In this document: in pieces, positions 55,222 to 64,000 of the stretch
How positions within the stretch are numbered: the stretch's first letter is position 1
Layout: each line of letters begins with the position of its first letter
NCBI GenBank assembly: GCA_031772625.1
Contig: CM062818.1
Span: forward strand, 210,359,742-210,423,741
Reading direction: 5' to 3'
DNA from: Pinus tabuliformis
Taxonomy: Eukaryota > Streptophyta > Pinopsida > Pinales > Pinaceae
DNA: 64,000 nucleotides
Notes under the pieces: model-generated
What the model saw: only the letters and a program-made list of their open reading frames with translations
The model's database searches: none
What the model was told of the DNA's origin: nothing
Translations under genes and position numbers: made by a program

Positions 55222-56751
55222 ATGGCACCTAAAGAAACATCTAAATACCATTCTGAGAGTAATACACCCTCATCAACTCCCTCGACTTCTCCAACACGGT
55301 TAAACCCGGAATTTGAAGTCACTCGAGTATCTACTGCTGCTACATATTCGAATATATCAGACCAATCTATCTTTGAACCCCCTGAAATTCAAACTTTGAT
55401 TCGTAAACTCCAGGGATTCTCCATTTTTAACCAGAAGTCTGATAAATCTAAAAGCAGCGTGACTTCGCAGTACAACCCTGCTCATCCCCTTACCAGATCA
55501 AAGAGTGAAAAATTTGGCATACAACCAAGTGAACTCCCTCTCCCTACCAGGAAAAGAGCAAGGAAAACACCACCAGGGTCTGACAGTCAGACTCCTTCAT
55601 CCACTTCGTCCATATCAACTCCCTCACCGCGAAGTCAACCACCCACTCTTTCATTCCAACTCACTCACTCATCTTCTACAAACCTTCCTCTTCAAACATC
55701 AAAGATCTTAATATCTTCATCTTCTCAGCATCAGGGATCGTCTTCTGCACTTCCATTAACTAGCAGCTCAACGATGGCCCAGTCTCCATGGAATAATCCT
55801 GGGGCGGTTTTAATGCCTCCACCCCTGAGCCCTATACCGGCCCATCCTGAGAAATGGCTGTCTAAATTCAACCCGGAAGCAGGCATGCTAGCCGAGGAAC
55901 ATATCAATAATTTCATGCTTTCTGTTAATCTCAACGGAGTCACTAACGAAGACGCTGTTGTCCGGCTTTTCCCTTATACAATGCAAGGAACAGCCAGGTC
56001 GTGGTACTTTTCGTTACCTTCCGGATCCATCACAAGCTGGGACATTTTTCAAAGTCAGTTCCTCACCAAGTTTGGTGATGACAGATCCACGGCGACATTG
56101 ATCAATGACCTATCTAATCTTAAGGCTGAGGCTAGAGAACCCATTAAAGATTTTAACTTACGGTTCAATAAGTTCCTCAACAAAATCCTCGCTGCCTCAC
56201 AACCCAGCGAGGAAGTAAGATGTGAATGGTACATCACGGCTTTACCGCCAAACTTGGCAATCTTCGTAGATAGGGCAAACAAGACCACCTTAGTCGACAA
56301 CTTGACAGAAGCGTTAGCAGTGGAAAAACGCGTGGTAGCCCTAGAAAAGAGATCTGCTATAGAAGAACGCAAATCTAAGAAGATCTCTTTCAAGGAAGAC
56401 ACCAAGAAGAAGCAAACGAAAGATCCTTTCGATTTGGAAGGATTACAAAAAGTGTTGAAAGCCATGTCAAATGAGATGATTGATATTAAGAAACAAGTAG
56501 CAGAGACTTCTTCGAAAAAGCCCTTTAGGACTTTTAAAAGAAATCCTCCCATGGAGGTAAGACCACCTAGTGTTGTCTCAAACGTTGAATCTGAAGAAGA
56601 CGAAGAAGAAGAGAATACCACTGAAGGGCAGACCGACGAAGAAGAGGTCGTAGAACTACAAGGAATGTGGGACTTCATCCTCCCACAAGAAGAGGATCAA
56701 GAAGCATTCCTGTTAGCACGAGAAGCAAAAATCAACTTGATCCTCCCCTAA
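55222..56751 (+). CDS. Element 5 Gag, 509 residues, intact
   Basis: Capsid protein. A Ser/Thr/Pro-rich N-terminus (to about residue 190) precedes the gag core about 205-390, with EEHINNFMLSVNLNGV, MQGTARSWYFSLPSGSI, WDIFQSQFLTKFG and REPIKDFNLRFNKFL. A Lys-rich region and an acidic run (EDEEEEN) follow. I see no zinc knuckle. ATG 55222 is 13 bp after the primer site. The end overlaps the pol frame by about 85 bp; pol is in the -1 frame, which suggests frameshifted or re-initiated expression, though this was not tested. Confidence 0.88.
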   Translation: MAPKETSKYHSESNTPSSTPSTSPTRLNPEFEVTRVSTAATYSNISDQSIFEPPEIQTLIRKLQGFSIFNQKSDKSKSSVTSQYNPAHPLTRSKSEKFGIQPSELPLPTRKRARKTPPGSDSQTPSSTSSISTPSPRSQPPTLSFQLTHSSSTNLPLQTSKILISSSSQHQGSSSALPLTSSSTMAQSPWNNPGAVLMPPPLSPIPAHPEKWLSKFNPEAGMLAEEHINNFMLSVNLNGVTNEDAVVRLFPYTMQGTARSWYFSLPSGSITSWDIFQSQFLTKFGDDRSTATLINDLSNLKAEAREPIKDFNLRFNKFLNKILAASQPSEEVRCEWYITALPPNLAIFVDRANKTTLVDNLTEALAVEKRVVALEKRSAIEERKSKKISFKEDTKKKQTKDPFDLEGLQKVLKAMSNEMIDIKKQVAETSSKKPFRTFKRNPPMEVRPPSVVSNVESEEDEEEENTTEGQTDEEEVVELQGMWDFILPQEEDQEAFLLAREAKINLILP

Positions 56752-57647
56752 CTACCCCAAAACAAAAGGGCGCAAGCCCTGCAACAAAAGAAAAGGTCGC
56801 AACAAAAAAGACAACTGCTAAAGCGACCCAGATTAGCCCAGTCCAATGTGATCAAACGCCTCCATCAAGAACACTAATAGTGTCGGATGAAATGGAATAT
56901 AACATCATTGATGATATGAAGAAGACTAGGGCTAATATCACTCTGTACGAACTGAGTAAATTGAAACACCAGCAGAAAATAATGATGAAAGAATTACATG
57001 TTGTGCCTACTACACCTTTACCTACAGCTGTAGCTTCCCACAATCTACGAAGGCCTCCAACCAACACGATCAATAAAATTGATCCAAATGACATCGCCTT
57101 GATGGGAGGAAGATCAAGATCTCATACTCCTCCTTTTCTTCTCACATATGAAATCTTCAACAAAAACGTGCACAATTGCTTGGTCGATTCTGGTGCTTCA
57201 ACGAATATTTTACCCAGATCAATATGTGCCAAATTGAATGTGCAATCTCAAAAATCCGCAGTACGTATAGTTCAGCTTGATCGATCCCAAGTCGAAGTGA
57301 TTGGTGAACTTAATCAGGTGACCATAAGATTGTCGTCTAACCCAAAAGTGTGTCAGGTTATCGACATTCTAGTAGTTGATATCCCTGAGTTCTATGGTTT
57401 GATTCTTAGCAGGGATTGGTCGGAAAAACTCCACGGATATTTTTCAACCGATTGGTCGCACATGTGGTTACCATACAATGGTAAACCAAATCAGATAAAG
57501 GTTGAACGAGAATTGTACCAAAAATACATAGTGACAGAACTGGAAGGAGAAAATGAGGCCATAACGTACAATAGCAGCATTGTAGGCAATTACGCAATAG
57601 ATTCTTTCCTAGGTAATTTCAATGCTCATATTTCACCATACTTATAG
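56667..57647 (+). CDS. Element 5 protease region of Pol
   Basis: Aspartic protease for polyprotein maturation. The active site CLVDSGASTNILP has the D-S-G triad intact (Asp codon 57186-57188). The flap-side and C-terminal stretch VDIPEFYGLILSRDWSEKLHG matches plant gypsy proteases. The N-terminal ~150 residues are Thr/Lys/Pro-rich linker. The ATG at 56667 only marks the open frame; the natural entry may be by frameshift from gag. A TAG at 57645-57647 separates it from the next domain in the same frame. Confidence 0.82.
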   Translation: MGLHPPTRRGSRSIPVSTRSKNQLDPPLTTPKQKGASPATKEKVATKKTTAKATQISPVQCDQTPPSRTLIVSDEMEYNIIDDMKKTRANITLYELSKLKHQQKIMMKELHVVPTTPLPTAVASHNLRRPPTNTINKIDPNDIALMGGRSRSHTPPFLLTYEIFNKNVHNCLVDSGASTNILPRSICAKLNVQSQKSAVRIVQLDRSQVEVIGELNQVTIRLSSNPKVCQVIDILVVDIPEFYGLILSRDWSEKLHGYFSTDWSHMWLPYNGKPNQIKVERELYQKYIVTELEGENEAITYNSSIVGNYAIDSFLGNFNAHISPYL

Positions 57648-60050
57648 AATTCAGTTTTATCCCAAGTTGAAAATTTCTCCCAAACTGATGACTCAAAATG
57701 TTTTAGTTTTTTAGATAATTCTGTAAATACATCTTTATTTTGGAAATTATATTTTGACGGATCTAAATCAAATGAGGGGGCAGGAGCAGGATGCGTTCTG
57801 ATTAACCCAGACGGGAATAAGATTATGCTCACATGCAGACTTGATTTCGATTGCACGAACAACACAGCGGAGTACGAAGCCTTGGTTCAAGGCCTATACA
57901 AAGCAATCGAATTAAACGTTAAGTATCTTCAAGTCTTTGGAGATTCGGAGATCGTCGTAAAACAGGTACGTAACACCATACATTGCCTGTCAAGTCATTT
58001 AAAGCATTATCAATCATTAGTTCAAGATCTCACTGCACATTTCGTAGCATTCAACATCTCGTCAATTCCAAGAATTCAAAACGCGAGCGCAGACCTGTTA
58101 GCTAACGTAGCCTCTAGACTTATCCCTTCTGAAGATTTTAGTCCTGATAGGTTTTCAATAGAATTAATCTTTAGACCATCCATCCCTGACAATATCACCA
58201 ATTGGAGAGTGTTCAACGATGATCCTGACATCGTAAATTTCCTTACTTCTGAAGGATCCTACTCAAATCAGATAATCGACGAAGACCATCATGATCATCA
58301 AATACAACAAAATGGCTCTGACAATGCTATACCGAAATCGGTGGTCAAGTTAGAAGATTTATATGATTTGAAAAGTCGGTTTGAAAGGTCCTCCAATGCT
58401 AAACTTTGCAGTTCTACCCTGAACTATGAATTAGTAAACCTAGGGACCGATCAGAAGCCACAAAACGTTAACCTAAGTCACGGCCTAGCCCCTGAAGAGA
58501 AATCAGCATATATCCGTCTTCTGAGACAATACAAAAACGTTTTTGCCTGGAATTACGATGAACTTAAAACATACAACACTTCTATCATTCAACATGTTAT
58601 CCCTATGATTGACAATGAAAAACCTGTCCAGCAGAAGCTCAGAAAAATACACCCTAACCTAGAAAATCAGATAAAAACTGAGCTTAATAAGTCGTTGAGA
58701 GCTAGAATAATCTTCCCCGTCAGGCATTCTAAATGGGTATCCAATATGGTGCCCGTTAGGAAGAAAAACAGAGACATTAGAATCTGTATCGATTTCCGAA
58801 ATCTCAACAAAGCCTGTCAGAAGGATAACTTTCCCCTCCCACCTATGGAGCAAATATTACAGGCAGTAGCAGGCTCAGAATTAATGTCATTCCTGGATGG
58901 ATTTTCAGGATACAATCAAGTACTGGTGCATCCCGATGATCAGTTAAAGACTACGTTCCGAACCAAATGGGGCACTTATGCATATCGGAAGATGCCATTT
59001 GGTCTGATCAATGCCGGAGCTACCTTTCAGAGAGCCATGGACATCGCGTTTAAAGGGTTAGTCAATAAATCAGTGGTGATTTACTTGGATGATATAACAG
59101 TGTACTCCAAAAAACGAAACAACCACCTCAAATATTTGAAGCAAATCTTTCAAAGATGCTTGAAGTATGGGATTTCGCTCAACCCAAAGAAATCTTTCTT
59201 TGCGTTAAGCGAAGGGAAATTGCTCGGATTCATAGTGTCGAAATCTGGTATTCATATAGAACCCGACAGAATCAAGGAAATTTCCGAAATATCCATACCC
59301 CATAACAAGAAAGCCATGAAATCCTTCCTTGGACGGATCAATTTTGTCAAAATATTTGTCCCGGATTTTTCACGTATTATTTCTCCCTTACAAAATATGA
59401 TAAAAAAGAATTCAAATTTCAAATGGGGTCTAGATGAGCACGAAGCGTTCAACTTAATCAAACAAGCTATCATCAATGCTCCATCTTTGGCCACCCCAAA
59501 TTTTTCAGAATCTTTTACCTTATACACTTTTGCCTCAGAGAAATCCTATGCCGCGATTTTGACCCAAGCAAATCAAGAGAAAGCGGAAGCTCCAATCGCA
59601 TTCTTTAGCTCGAACTTACAAGGTGCTGAAATTAATTACTCAGACGTAGAGAAACAAGCATATGATGTTTTCAAAGCGATCAAATATTTCAGACCTTTCT
59701 TGCTTAAAGCCCACACTAAATTCGTAGTACCGTTTCCGGCGGTAAGAAACCTTTTGGTGCAGAAAGACGTGGGCGAAAAGAGAGCTAATTGGATTACCGC
59801 TTTACAAGAATATGATCTCGAGATCAAACCAGCAAACATTGTAAGAGGTCAAGGCTTCTGCAAGATGTTAGACGGAGCATCGCAAATCCCGAAGAACTCA
59901 TCTGAAGAGGTACAAGCGTACGAGGTAAGCCTAAACGATGCAGAATCATCATATGCTGACACCATTTATTTTCTTAAGAACGTGTATGCTCCATCACGTC
60001 TGGATCATACCAAGAAAAGAGCTCTGAGATTAAAAGCTAAACAATACTAG
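57648..60050 (+). CDS. Element 5 Pol: archaeal-type RNase H, RT, degenerate RNase H
   Basis: The frame is open from just after the TAG. First domain, about 57745-58120: RNase H with all four expected acidic residues, YFDGSK (57756), NTAEYEAL (57870), FGDSEIVVKQV (57942) and ASADLLANVAS (58092). Linker, then RT about 58600-59400 with VPVRKKNRDIRICIDFRNLN, FLDGFSGYNQV, MPFGLINAGATFQRAMD and YLDDITVYS (Asp pair 59088-59093). The canonical RNase H, about 59430-59880, reads LYTFASEKSYAAIL, with Phe where the first Asp belongs, VPFPAV in place of the TDH motif and a weak C-terminal motif. It ends at TAG 60048-60050 before integrase in the same frame. RT starting at the internal ATG 57825 would lose the first catalytic Asp. 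Confidence 0.88.
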   Translation, partial: NSVLSQVENFSQTDDSKCFSFLDNSVNTSLFWKLYFDGSKSNEGAGAGCVLINPDGNKIMLTCRLDFDCTNNTAEYEALVQGLYKAIELNVKYLQVFGDSEIVVKQVRNTIHCLSSHLKHYQSLVQDLTAHFVAFNISSIPRIQNASADLLANVASRLIPSEDFSPDRFSIELIFRPSIPDNITNWRVFNDDPDIVNFLTSEGSYSNQIIDEDHHDHQIQQNGSDNAIPKSVVKLEDLYDLKSRFERSSNAKLCSSTLNYELVNLGTDQKPQNVNLSHGLAPEEKSAYIRLLRQYKNVFAWNYDELKTYNTSIIQHVIPMIDNEKPVQQKLRKIHPNLENQIKTELNKSLRARIIFPVRHSKWVSNMVPVRKKNRDIRICIDFRNLNKACQKDNFPLPPMEQILQAVAGSELMSFLDGFSGYNQVLVHPDDQLKTTFRTKWGTYAYRKMPFGLINAGATFQRAMDIAFKGLVNKSVVIYLDDITVYSKKRNNHLKYLKQIFQRCLKYGISLNPKKSFFALSEGKLLGFIVSKSGIHIEPDRIKEISEISIPHNKKAMKSFLGRINFVKIFVPDFSRIISPLQNMIKKNSNFKWGLDEHEAFNLIKQAIINAPSLATPNFSESFTLYTFASEKSYAAILTQANQEKAEAPIAFFSSNLQGAEINYSDVEKQAYDVFKAIKYFRPFLLKAHTKFVVPFPAVRNLLVQKDVGEKRANWITALQEYDLEIKPANIVRGQGFCKMLDGASQIPKNSSEEVQAYEVSLNDAESSYADTIYFLKNVYAPSRLDHTKKRALRLKAKQY

Positions 60051-61205
60051 CTCATAAATGATGTCTTGTTTAAAAGGAATTACGATTCTGTGCTTCTTAG
60101 GTGTCTTGAGAAAACTGAAGTCGAAAAGGTTTTGCAGGAACTCCACGATGGACCAGCGGGCGGACACTATGTCGGAGATGCGACTGCACATAAAATCTTG
60201 TGTGCAGGATATTATTGGCCCACGCTATTCAAAGACTCATACAATCACGTAAGGAAATGCCAAGTCTGCCAGAGTGCTGCAGGAAAACAAAGGAAACCGT
60301 CCATGCCACTACAACCAGTCATCATCGACCAACCATTCAGTCAATGGGGCTTGGACATAATAGGTGAGATCGTTCCTCACTCTTCTAAGCAACATAAGTA
60401 TATCCTTATGGCAACTCATTATTTTATCAAATGGGTAGAAGCAGTTCCTCTCAAGACATTTCATTCTAAAAATATTATCGAATTCATAGATCAATTTATC
60501 ATCACTAGGTTTGGATTGCCAACAGCATTAATGTTTGATAACGCTTCATATTTTTCTGGAAATACTATGACTGAGTTTGCGTTTAAAAGAGGTTTCAAAC
60601 TGAAATATTCTGCCAACTACTATCCGCAAGGTAACGGATTGGCTGAATCAACAAATAAGAACCTAATCAGAATTATCAAAAGAACAGTCGACCAAAACCA
60701 AAGGAATTGGCACAAAGCGCTGGTAAATGCTTTATGGGCTGATAGAATCACAAAGAAAGCTTCAATCGGCACTTCTCCCTTTAATTTAGTTTATGGGAGA
60801 GAAGTGGTTCTTCCGACTCACCTAGTCATTCCCTCTTTGTCTTTAGTGCAATATATCGATGAAGTATCTACTTCCTCTTTACAATTAAGACAAATGGAAA
60901 TAATCAAACTAAAAGAACAAAGAGAAAAAGCTAGGAAAACCCATGCTCATCACCAAGCGCTAATAAAATCTTCTTTTGACTCAAGCATCATAACCAGAAA
61001 AAACTTTCAGATGGGTGATTTAGTTTTGAAATGGGATAAGGCTCATGAAGAAAAGGGCAAACATACAAAATTTCAGAAGCTGTGGCTTGGCCCTTTTCGG
61101 ATTGTAAAAGTCGTAGGCCCGTCTACATTCGTGTTGCAGGATCTGGCAGGAAGGAGAGATTCTTTACCTGTCAACGGACTGATTCTTAAATTATATTTTC
61201 CATAG
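60051..61205 (+). CDS. Element 5 integrase, catalytic residues intact
   Basis: It inserts the cDNA. The zinc domain has ELHDGPAGGHYVGD with CQVCQ (HHCC). The core has WGLDIIGE (Asp 60354), MFDNASYF (Asp 60537) and GNGLAESTNK (Glu 60645). The C-terminal part has MGDLVLKWD, KLWLGPFRIVKVVG and VNGLILKLYFP. The first ATG is 60066 but the conserved LINDVLFKRNYD block starts just after the preceding TAG, so the domain is probably made as part of Pol. No chromodomain follows, in line with a Tat-type, non-chromovirus element. Confidence 0.9.
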   Translation, partial: LINDVLFKRNYDSVLLRCLEKTEVEKVLQELHDGPAGGHYVGDATAHKILCAGYYWPTLFKDSYNHVRKCQVCQSAAGKQRKPSMPLQPVIIDQPFSQWGLDIIGEIVPHSSKQHKYILMATHYFIKWVEAVPLKTFHSKNIIEFIDQFIITRFGLPTALMFDNASYFSGNTMTEFAFKRGFKLKYSANYYPQGNGLAESTNKNLIRIIKRTVDQNQRNWHKALVNALWADRITKKASIGTSPFNLVYGREVVLPTHLVIPSLSLVQYIDEVSTSSLQLRQMEIIKLKEQREKARKTHAHHQALIKSSFDSSIITRKNFQMGDLVLKWDKAHEEKGKHTKFQKLWLGPFRIVKVVGPSTFVLQDLAGRRDSLPVNGLILKLYFP

Positions 61206-62317
61206 AAGAGAATTCTTCTAATTTTTGTAGGATAGATTTAGTTTTTAGTTTTTATTTTGTTTTTTTTTTCTCTTTTTATGAATAAAACCCGTTGTAAATG
61301 ATCATTTAAAAAGGATTCATGAAAGAGCACACCAATTCTCTATCAGATTTTGATTTCGCTTGTACAAATAGCAAAATTTTTGAAAATCTGAATTTTATTA
61401 TTGACAAATAGAGTTAACTTCACTTTGATTACGATACTCGTTTCGACCTCTAAAAAAAAAACTTTGACAAAAGCAACCTTGGTAAAAGAATTGTTTTGTA
61501 TCAGCACCATGAAAGGTATCATCAATAATAAAATAAGCATTCTCTGCAAAACTGTTGTTTTCAAAAACTCTATTATTGTCGTCCGGAGCTTTCTTAAGGA
61601 AAAACAATGACTTCCTCCCTGCTAAAAGGAAATTACAGCATTCAGAGAAACAATCCAAACAAAACACTATATCTCAAAGAATAAGAGGTCTCATCACGAG
61701 CCGGCTTATCATGATCACAGATATTATAACTTGCTGACTTTGTCAATACTGTCTATCAAAACAGGGCAACGACTTAAGATTGTTGCAATCAAAAGACAAG
61801 AGGTCTCATCACGAGCCGGCTTGTTCAGCAAAAGTGTAAATCAGGTGAATGACTGTGTCATAATTTGGCCACCAAACCAAGACATTGTTCTTTAGAGAAT
61901 TAAAAAAGGAAAAGTGTGTCAAAAAGGATTTTTCTCTCGAAAGTTGCGAGTAACCTCAAGCAGAAAAAAGGATCATTGCTGGATAACATGGTAACCCTGT
62001 CGAGGCTATGGACGCTTGCGGGCAGTAGAGGCTCTACCTACGACAAATGAGCATACTTTTAAGCCAGTACGCAGAGAAGACCTTATTTTATCTTTTATCA
62101 AGACCAAGTAATGTCTGATGCGAATGCAAGAAAAAACCTGAGGAAGCAAGAAATTGGGATATAAAAAGGGTTGAGACAAAATATCATCGACAAGGTGAGG
62201 GGCAATCTACTCTATATGTCCATAACAAAATTTAGACATATAAAAACTTTTGTTGTTTCGGAAGTGAACGGTCAATAGAAATGCAGAGATAACTGGTTCT
62301 TCACAGTGAATCGCCAT
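61206..62317 (+). other. Element 5 non-coding 3' region
   Basis: No ORF with a domain; env-like coding is not seen. Contains two 24-bp direct repeats. The 30 bp before the 3' LTR are not purine-rich, so the plus-strand primer site is not identified. Confidence 0.65.
61684..61822 (+). repeat. Pair of identical 24-bp direct repeats
   Basis: AGAGGTCTCATCACGAGCCG plus GCTT at 61684-61707 and 61799-61822, 115 bp apart, identical in both copies and GC-richer than their surroundings. Confidence 0.9.
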
Positions 62318-64000
62318 TGTTGTGGTCACCAACAACCCCCCTCTTTGTTTGATATTAGTAATAACATCAAGCAAAGGGGGACCCTTAACCAAAAAATCCA
62401 AAAAATATTTTTGTTTGAAAAATCTTTTGTATTAACTCCCTAAGAGCTATATCGCATCGCAAAGGAAAAAGGAGCGCTTTCCCAAAGCGCATAAACACAC
62501 TGAGGAGGAGCGACACGAGAACTCATCGCATTGCGTGCATTAAAAGCGCTCAAAAGGGGAAAACCTAAAGAACCGCCGACGGCCGATATGCGACGTCGCA
62601 CGTCGCAATGTCGCATAAGCAGCACAAAGTGACAAAGCGAAAAACCTTGCGACCTTGCGATATTGCGATATGCGATCTGCGACCATCGCAAAGCTGCGAC
62701 TTGCGATCTATGGTGTGCGACAAATGAGACCATCAATTGTTGCGATACCACTTATTTACATCGCAATCTTCGATGCTGCGATACAAATCGCAGAAGCCAT
62801 TCGTCGCAGGCATTCCTCGGCATGATCTGTGAGCCTAAAATTAGGCGCGCACCTTACGGGAAATTAATGATTGTACGCCTGTGTATCCAAAGATGATTAT
62901 GTTGCGTTTTTCGAAGAGTCAAGTCATAATGGGTGACATGATTATGCATTCATTAGAACTTAATTACTTTCATGTCAATCTTTTCTTCTGTCTCTTTTCA
63001 TTTACGTGAACTATAAGTCAGCAACTGATATAAATCTATATGCAGGAAACATCTAAGGAAAAGCGCCAGAACTAGAAGAACAGAGAGGAGATGACTTCGC
63101 AGATGGATACCGCATACAGCAGGACCGCGGATCTGAGAGTGTCATTCAATAAATGATGATGGAAATAGGCTATCTAGTACTCGGAGTCAAAGGCGCACAA
63201 AAGAAAAGCGTTTATGAAAGATCCTGAGTCCCAAATTGGGTAAAGCAAAAAAAAAAACGCTTAAGGGGAAAGATGTCTCAGAAAAGCCTGGAACAAAGAA
63301 TGGAAACAAGTTTCAATTGAGAAAATCATTCAGGTAACAAAATCCCCAGCTCATTGAGTCATTCGCACGGCCGGAAACCGAAATAGCAACAGCACAATCA
63401 GTTTGAAATAAATCTGAGTTGTACTAAGTATACACGACGTGAAGACACTCCTACAGAAGAACACTTTCAAAAATATCTTCTAGTTTGTCAGAAAGAGGTG
63501 CCAACTCTTGTTATTTCTAATTTTCAAGCTTGAACAAAAGGAAAGGACAAGCAGCCGACTCTTTCACGGCGAACAGCGCATCGCTTACAGCACTAAGGAG
63601 CAGATACAGAAATGGTTAGAAATTAGATTCAGTTTTTAGAAATAAATTTGTTTTAGTAAAAGGGCGGTCATTTGAAGCCGTTCCCTAAATTTGTGTAATT
63701 AAAATTAGCCGGTTAGTAGTATTTAACCCTTCTCGTTGCATTGGAGAAGGGTCCGGAAATTTGTCAAAAAACTTGTCCTCAGAACATGCACTTTTGCACC
63801 CTCGGAGGGGGTTTTTGATGAATGGACAGATCAAAATTTATTTATGTTTGCATTTTAATACCTGCTACTGATGTTGCACTTCTGTACTCTTAGTAGGCAT
63901 TAGAAGTAAGTAGAAATAGATCATTATTGCTTCAGGTCTGTGAGTATAAAGTCAGTCATAAATGGTACTTTTATCTCTTGACGAGTTTCTGCTTGCATTC
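62318..64000 (+). repeat. Element 5 3' LTR (cut by window end)
   Basis: Matches 52949-54640 with scattered substitutions and small indels. Several differences are CG to TG or CA, as expected from loss of methylated cytosines. The rest lies beyond 64000. Confidence 0.95.
62457..62808 (+). promoter_or_regulatory. TGCGA/TCGCA motif cluster in the 3' LTR
   Basis: Counterpart of 53087-53438. It keeps nearly all motif copies and has two more where the left LTR shows G/A or C/T changes (TCGCATCGCA near 62453-62462; CATCGCAAAG near 62684-62693). Confidence 0.55.

Larger units (their letters stand above)
52949..64000 (+). mobile_element. Element 5: Tat-like Ty3/gypsy retrotransposon with extra RNase H, incomplete at window edge
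   Basis: 5' LTR 52949-55188, gag, protease, an added archaeal-type RNase H, RT, degenerate canonical RNase H, integrase, a 1.1-kb non-coding stretch, then the 3' LTR from 62318 beyond the window. LTR ends read TGTTG...CAACA. Gag is intact; pol shares one frame with two TAG stops. LTRs differ by about 2-3% by eye. The left flank is GGAGG in the LINE; the matching target copy lies outside. No clear polypurine tract precedes 62318. Confidence 0.92.

Noticed and set aside
56055-56678. 207-residue minus-strand ORF
   Set aside because: Antisense shadow of the intact element 5 gag.

Overview
This window looks like repeat-dense intergenic DNA from a seed plant with a very large genome. A gymnosperm is possible but not proven. 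The evidence is five Ty3/gypsy-type and one Ty1/copia-type LTR retrotransposons, several nested in one another. Most have tRNA-iMet-like primer sites. There are also two non-LTR (LINE) remnants, many microsatellites, long AT-rich stretches and only one convincing non-transposon gene candidate. I see no rRNA gene, canonical tRNA gene, CRISPR array or prokaryotic operon.

Layout. 1-1128: two LTR-like fragments. 1130-~11060: decayed minus-strand gypsy element 1, whose 5' LTR is split by element 2 (5262-10581), a minus-strand chromovirus with 332-bp LTRs and a perfect 5-bp target duplication. 13254-22953: element 3, an old minus-strand chromovirus with ~2-kb LTRs. 22954-27540: AT-rich spacer with duplicated and inverted microsatellite blocks. 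27545-28752: a single-exon candidate gene encoding a 339-residue protein with an AT-hook-like motif, almost five 44-residue repeats and a C-terminal coiled coil. 28753-34345: AT-rich spacer with a LINE fragment, a tRNA/SINE-like relic and local duplications. ~34345-48477: element 4, a minus-strand gypsy element lacking integrase. Its gag is split by a plus-strand copia element (38239-43112), and its right LTR carries a ~2.7-kb insertion. 48478-52948: plus-strand LINE cut off by element 5. 52949 to the window end: element 5, a fairly well preserved plus-strand Tat-like gypsy element whose 3' LTR runs off the window.

Two regions stand out. In element 5 an apparently intact second RNase H of the archaeal-like type lies between protease and reverse transcriptase, while the canonical RNase H after the RT has lost catalytic positions. 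Its LTRs also carry a dense cluster of TGCGA/TCGCA motifs. The second is the repeat-protein gene at 27733-28752, which I do not recognise.

The visible order of events is: element 1 before element 2; element 4 before the copia insertion and before the insertion in its right LTR; the LINE before element 5. Element 3 is old (LTRs differ by roughly 10-15% by eye). Elements 2 (5 differences in 332 bp) and 5 (about 2-3% by eye) are younger.
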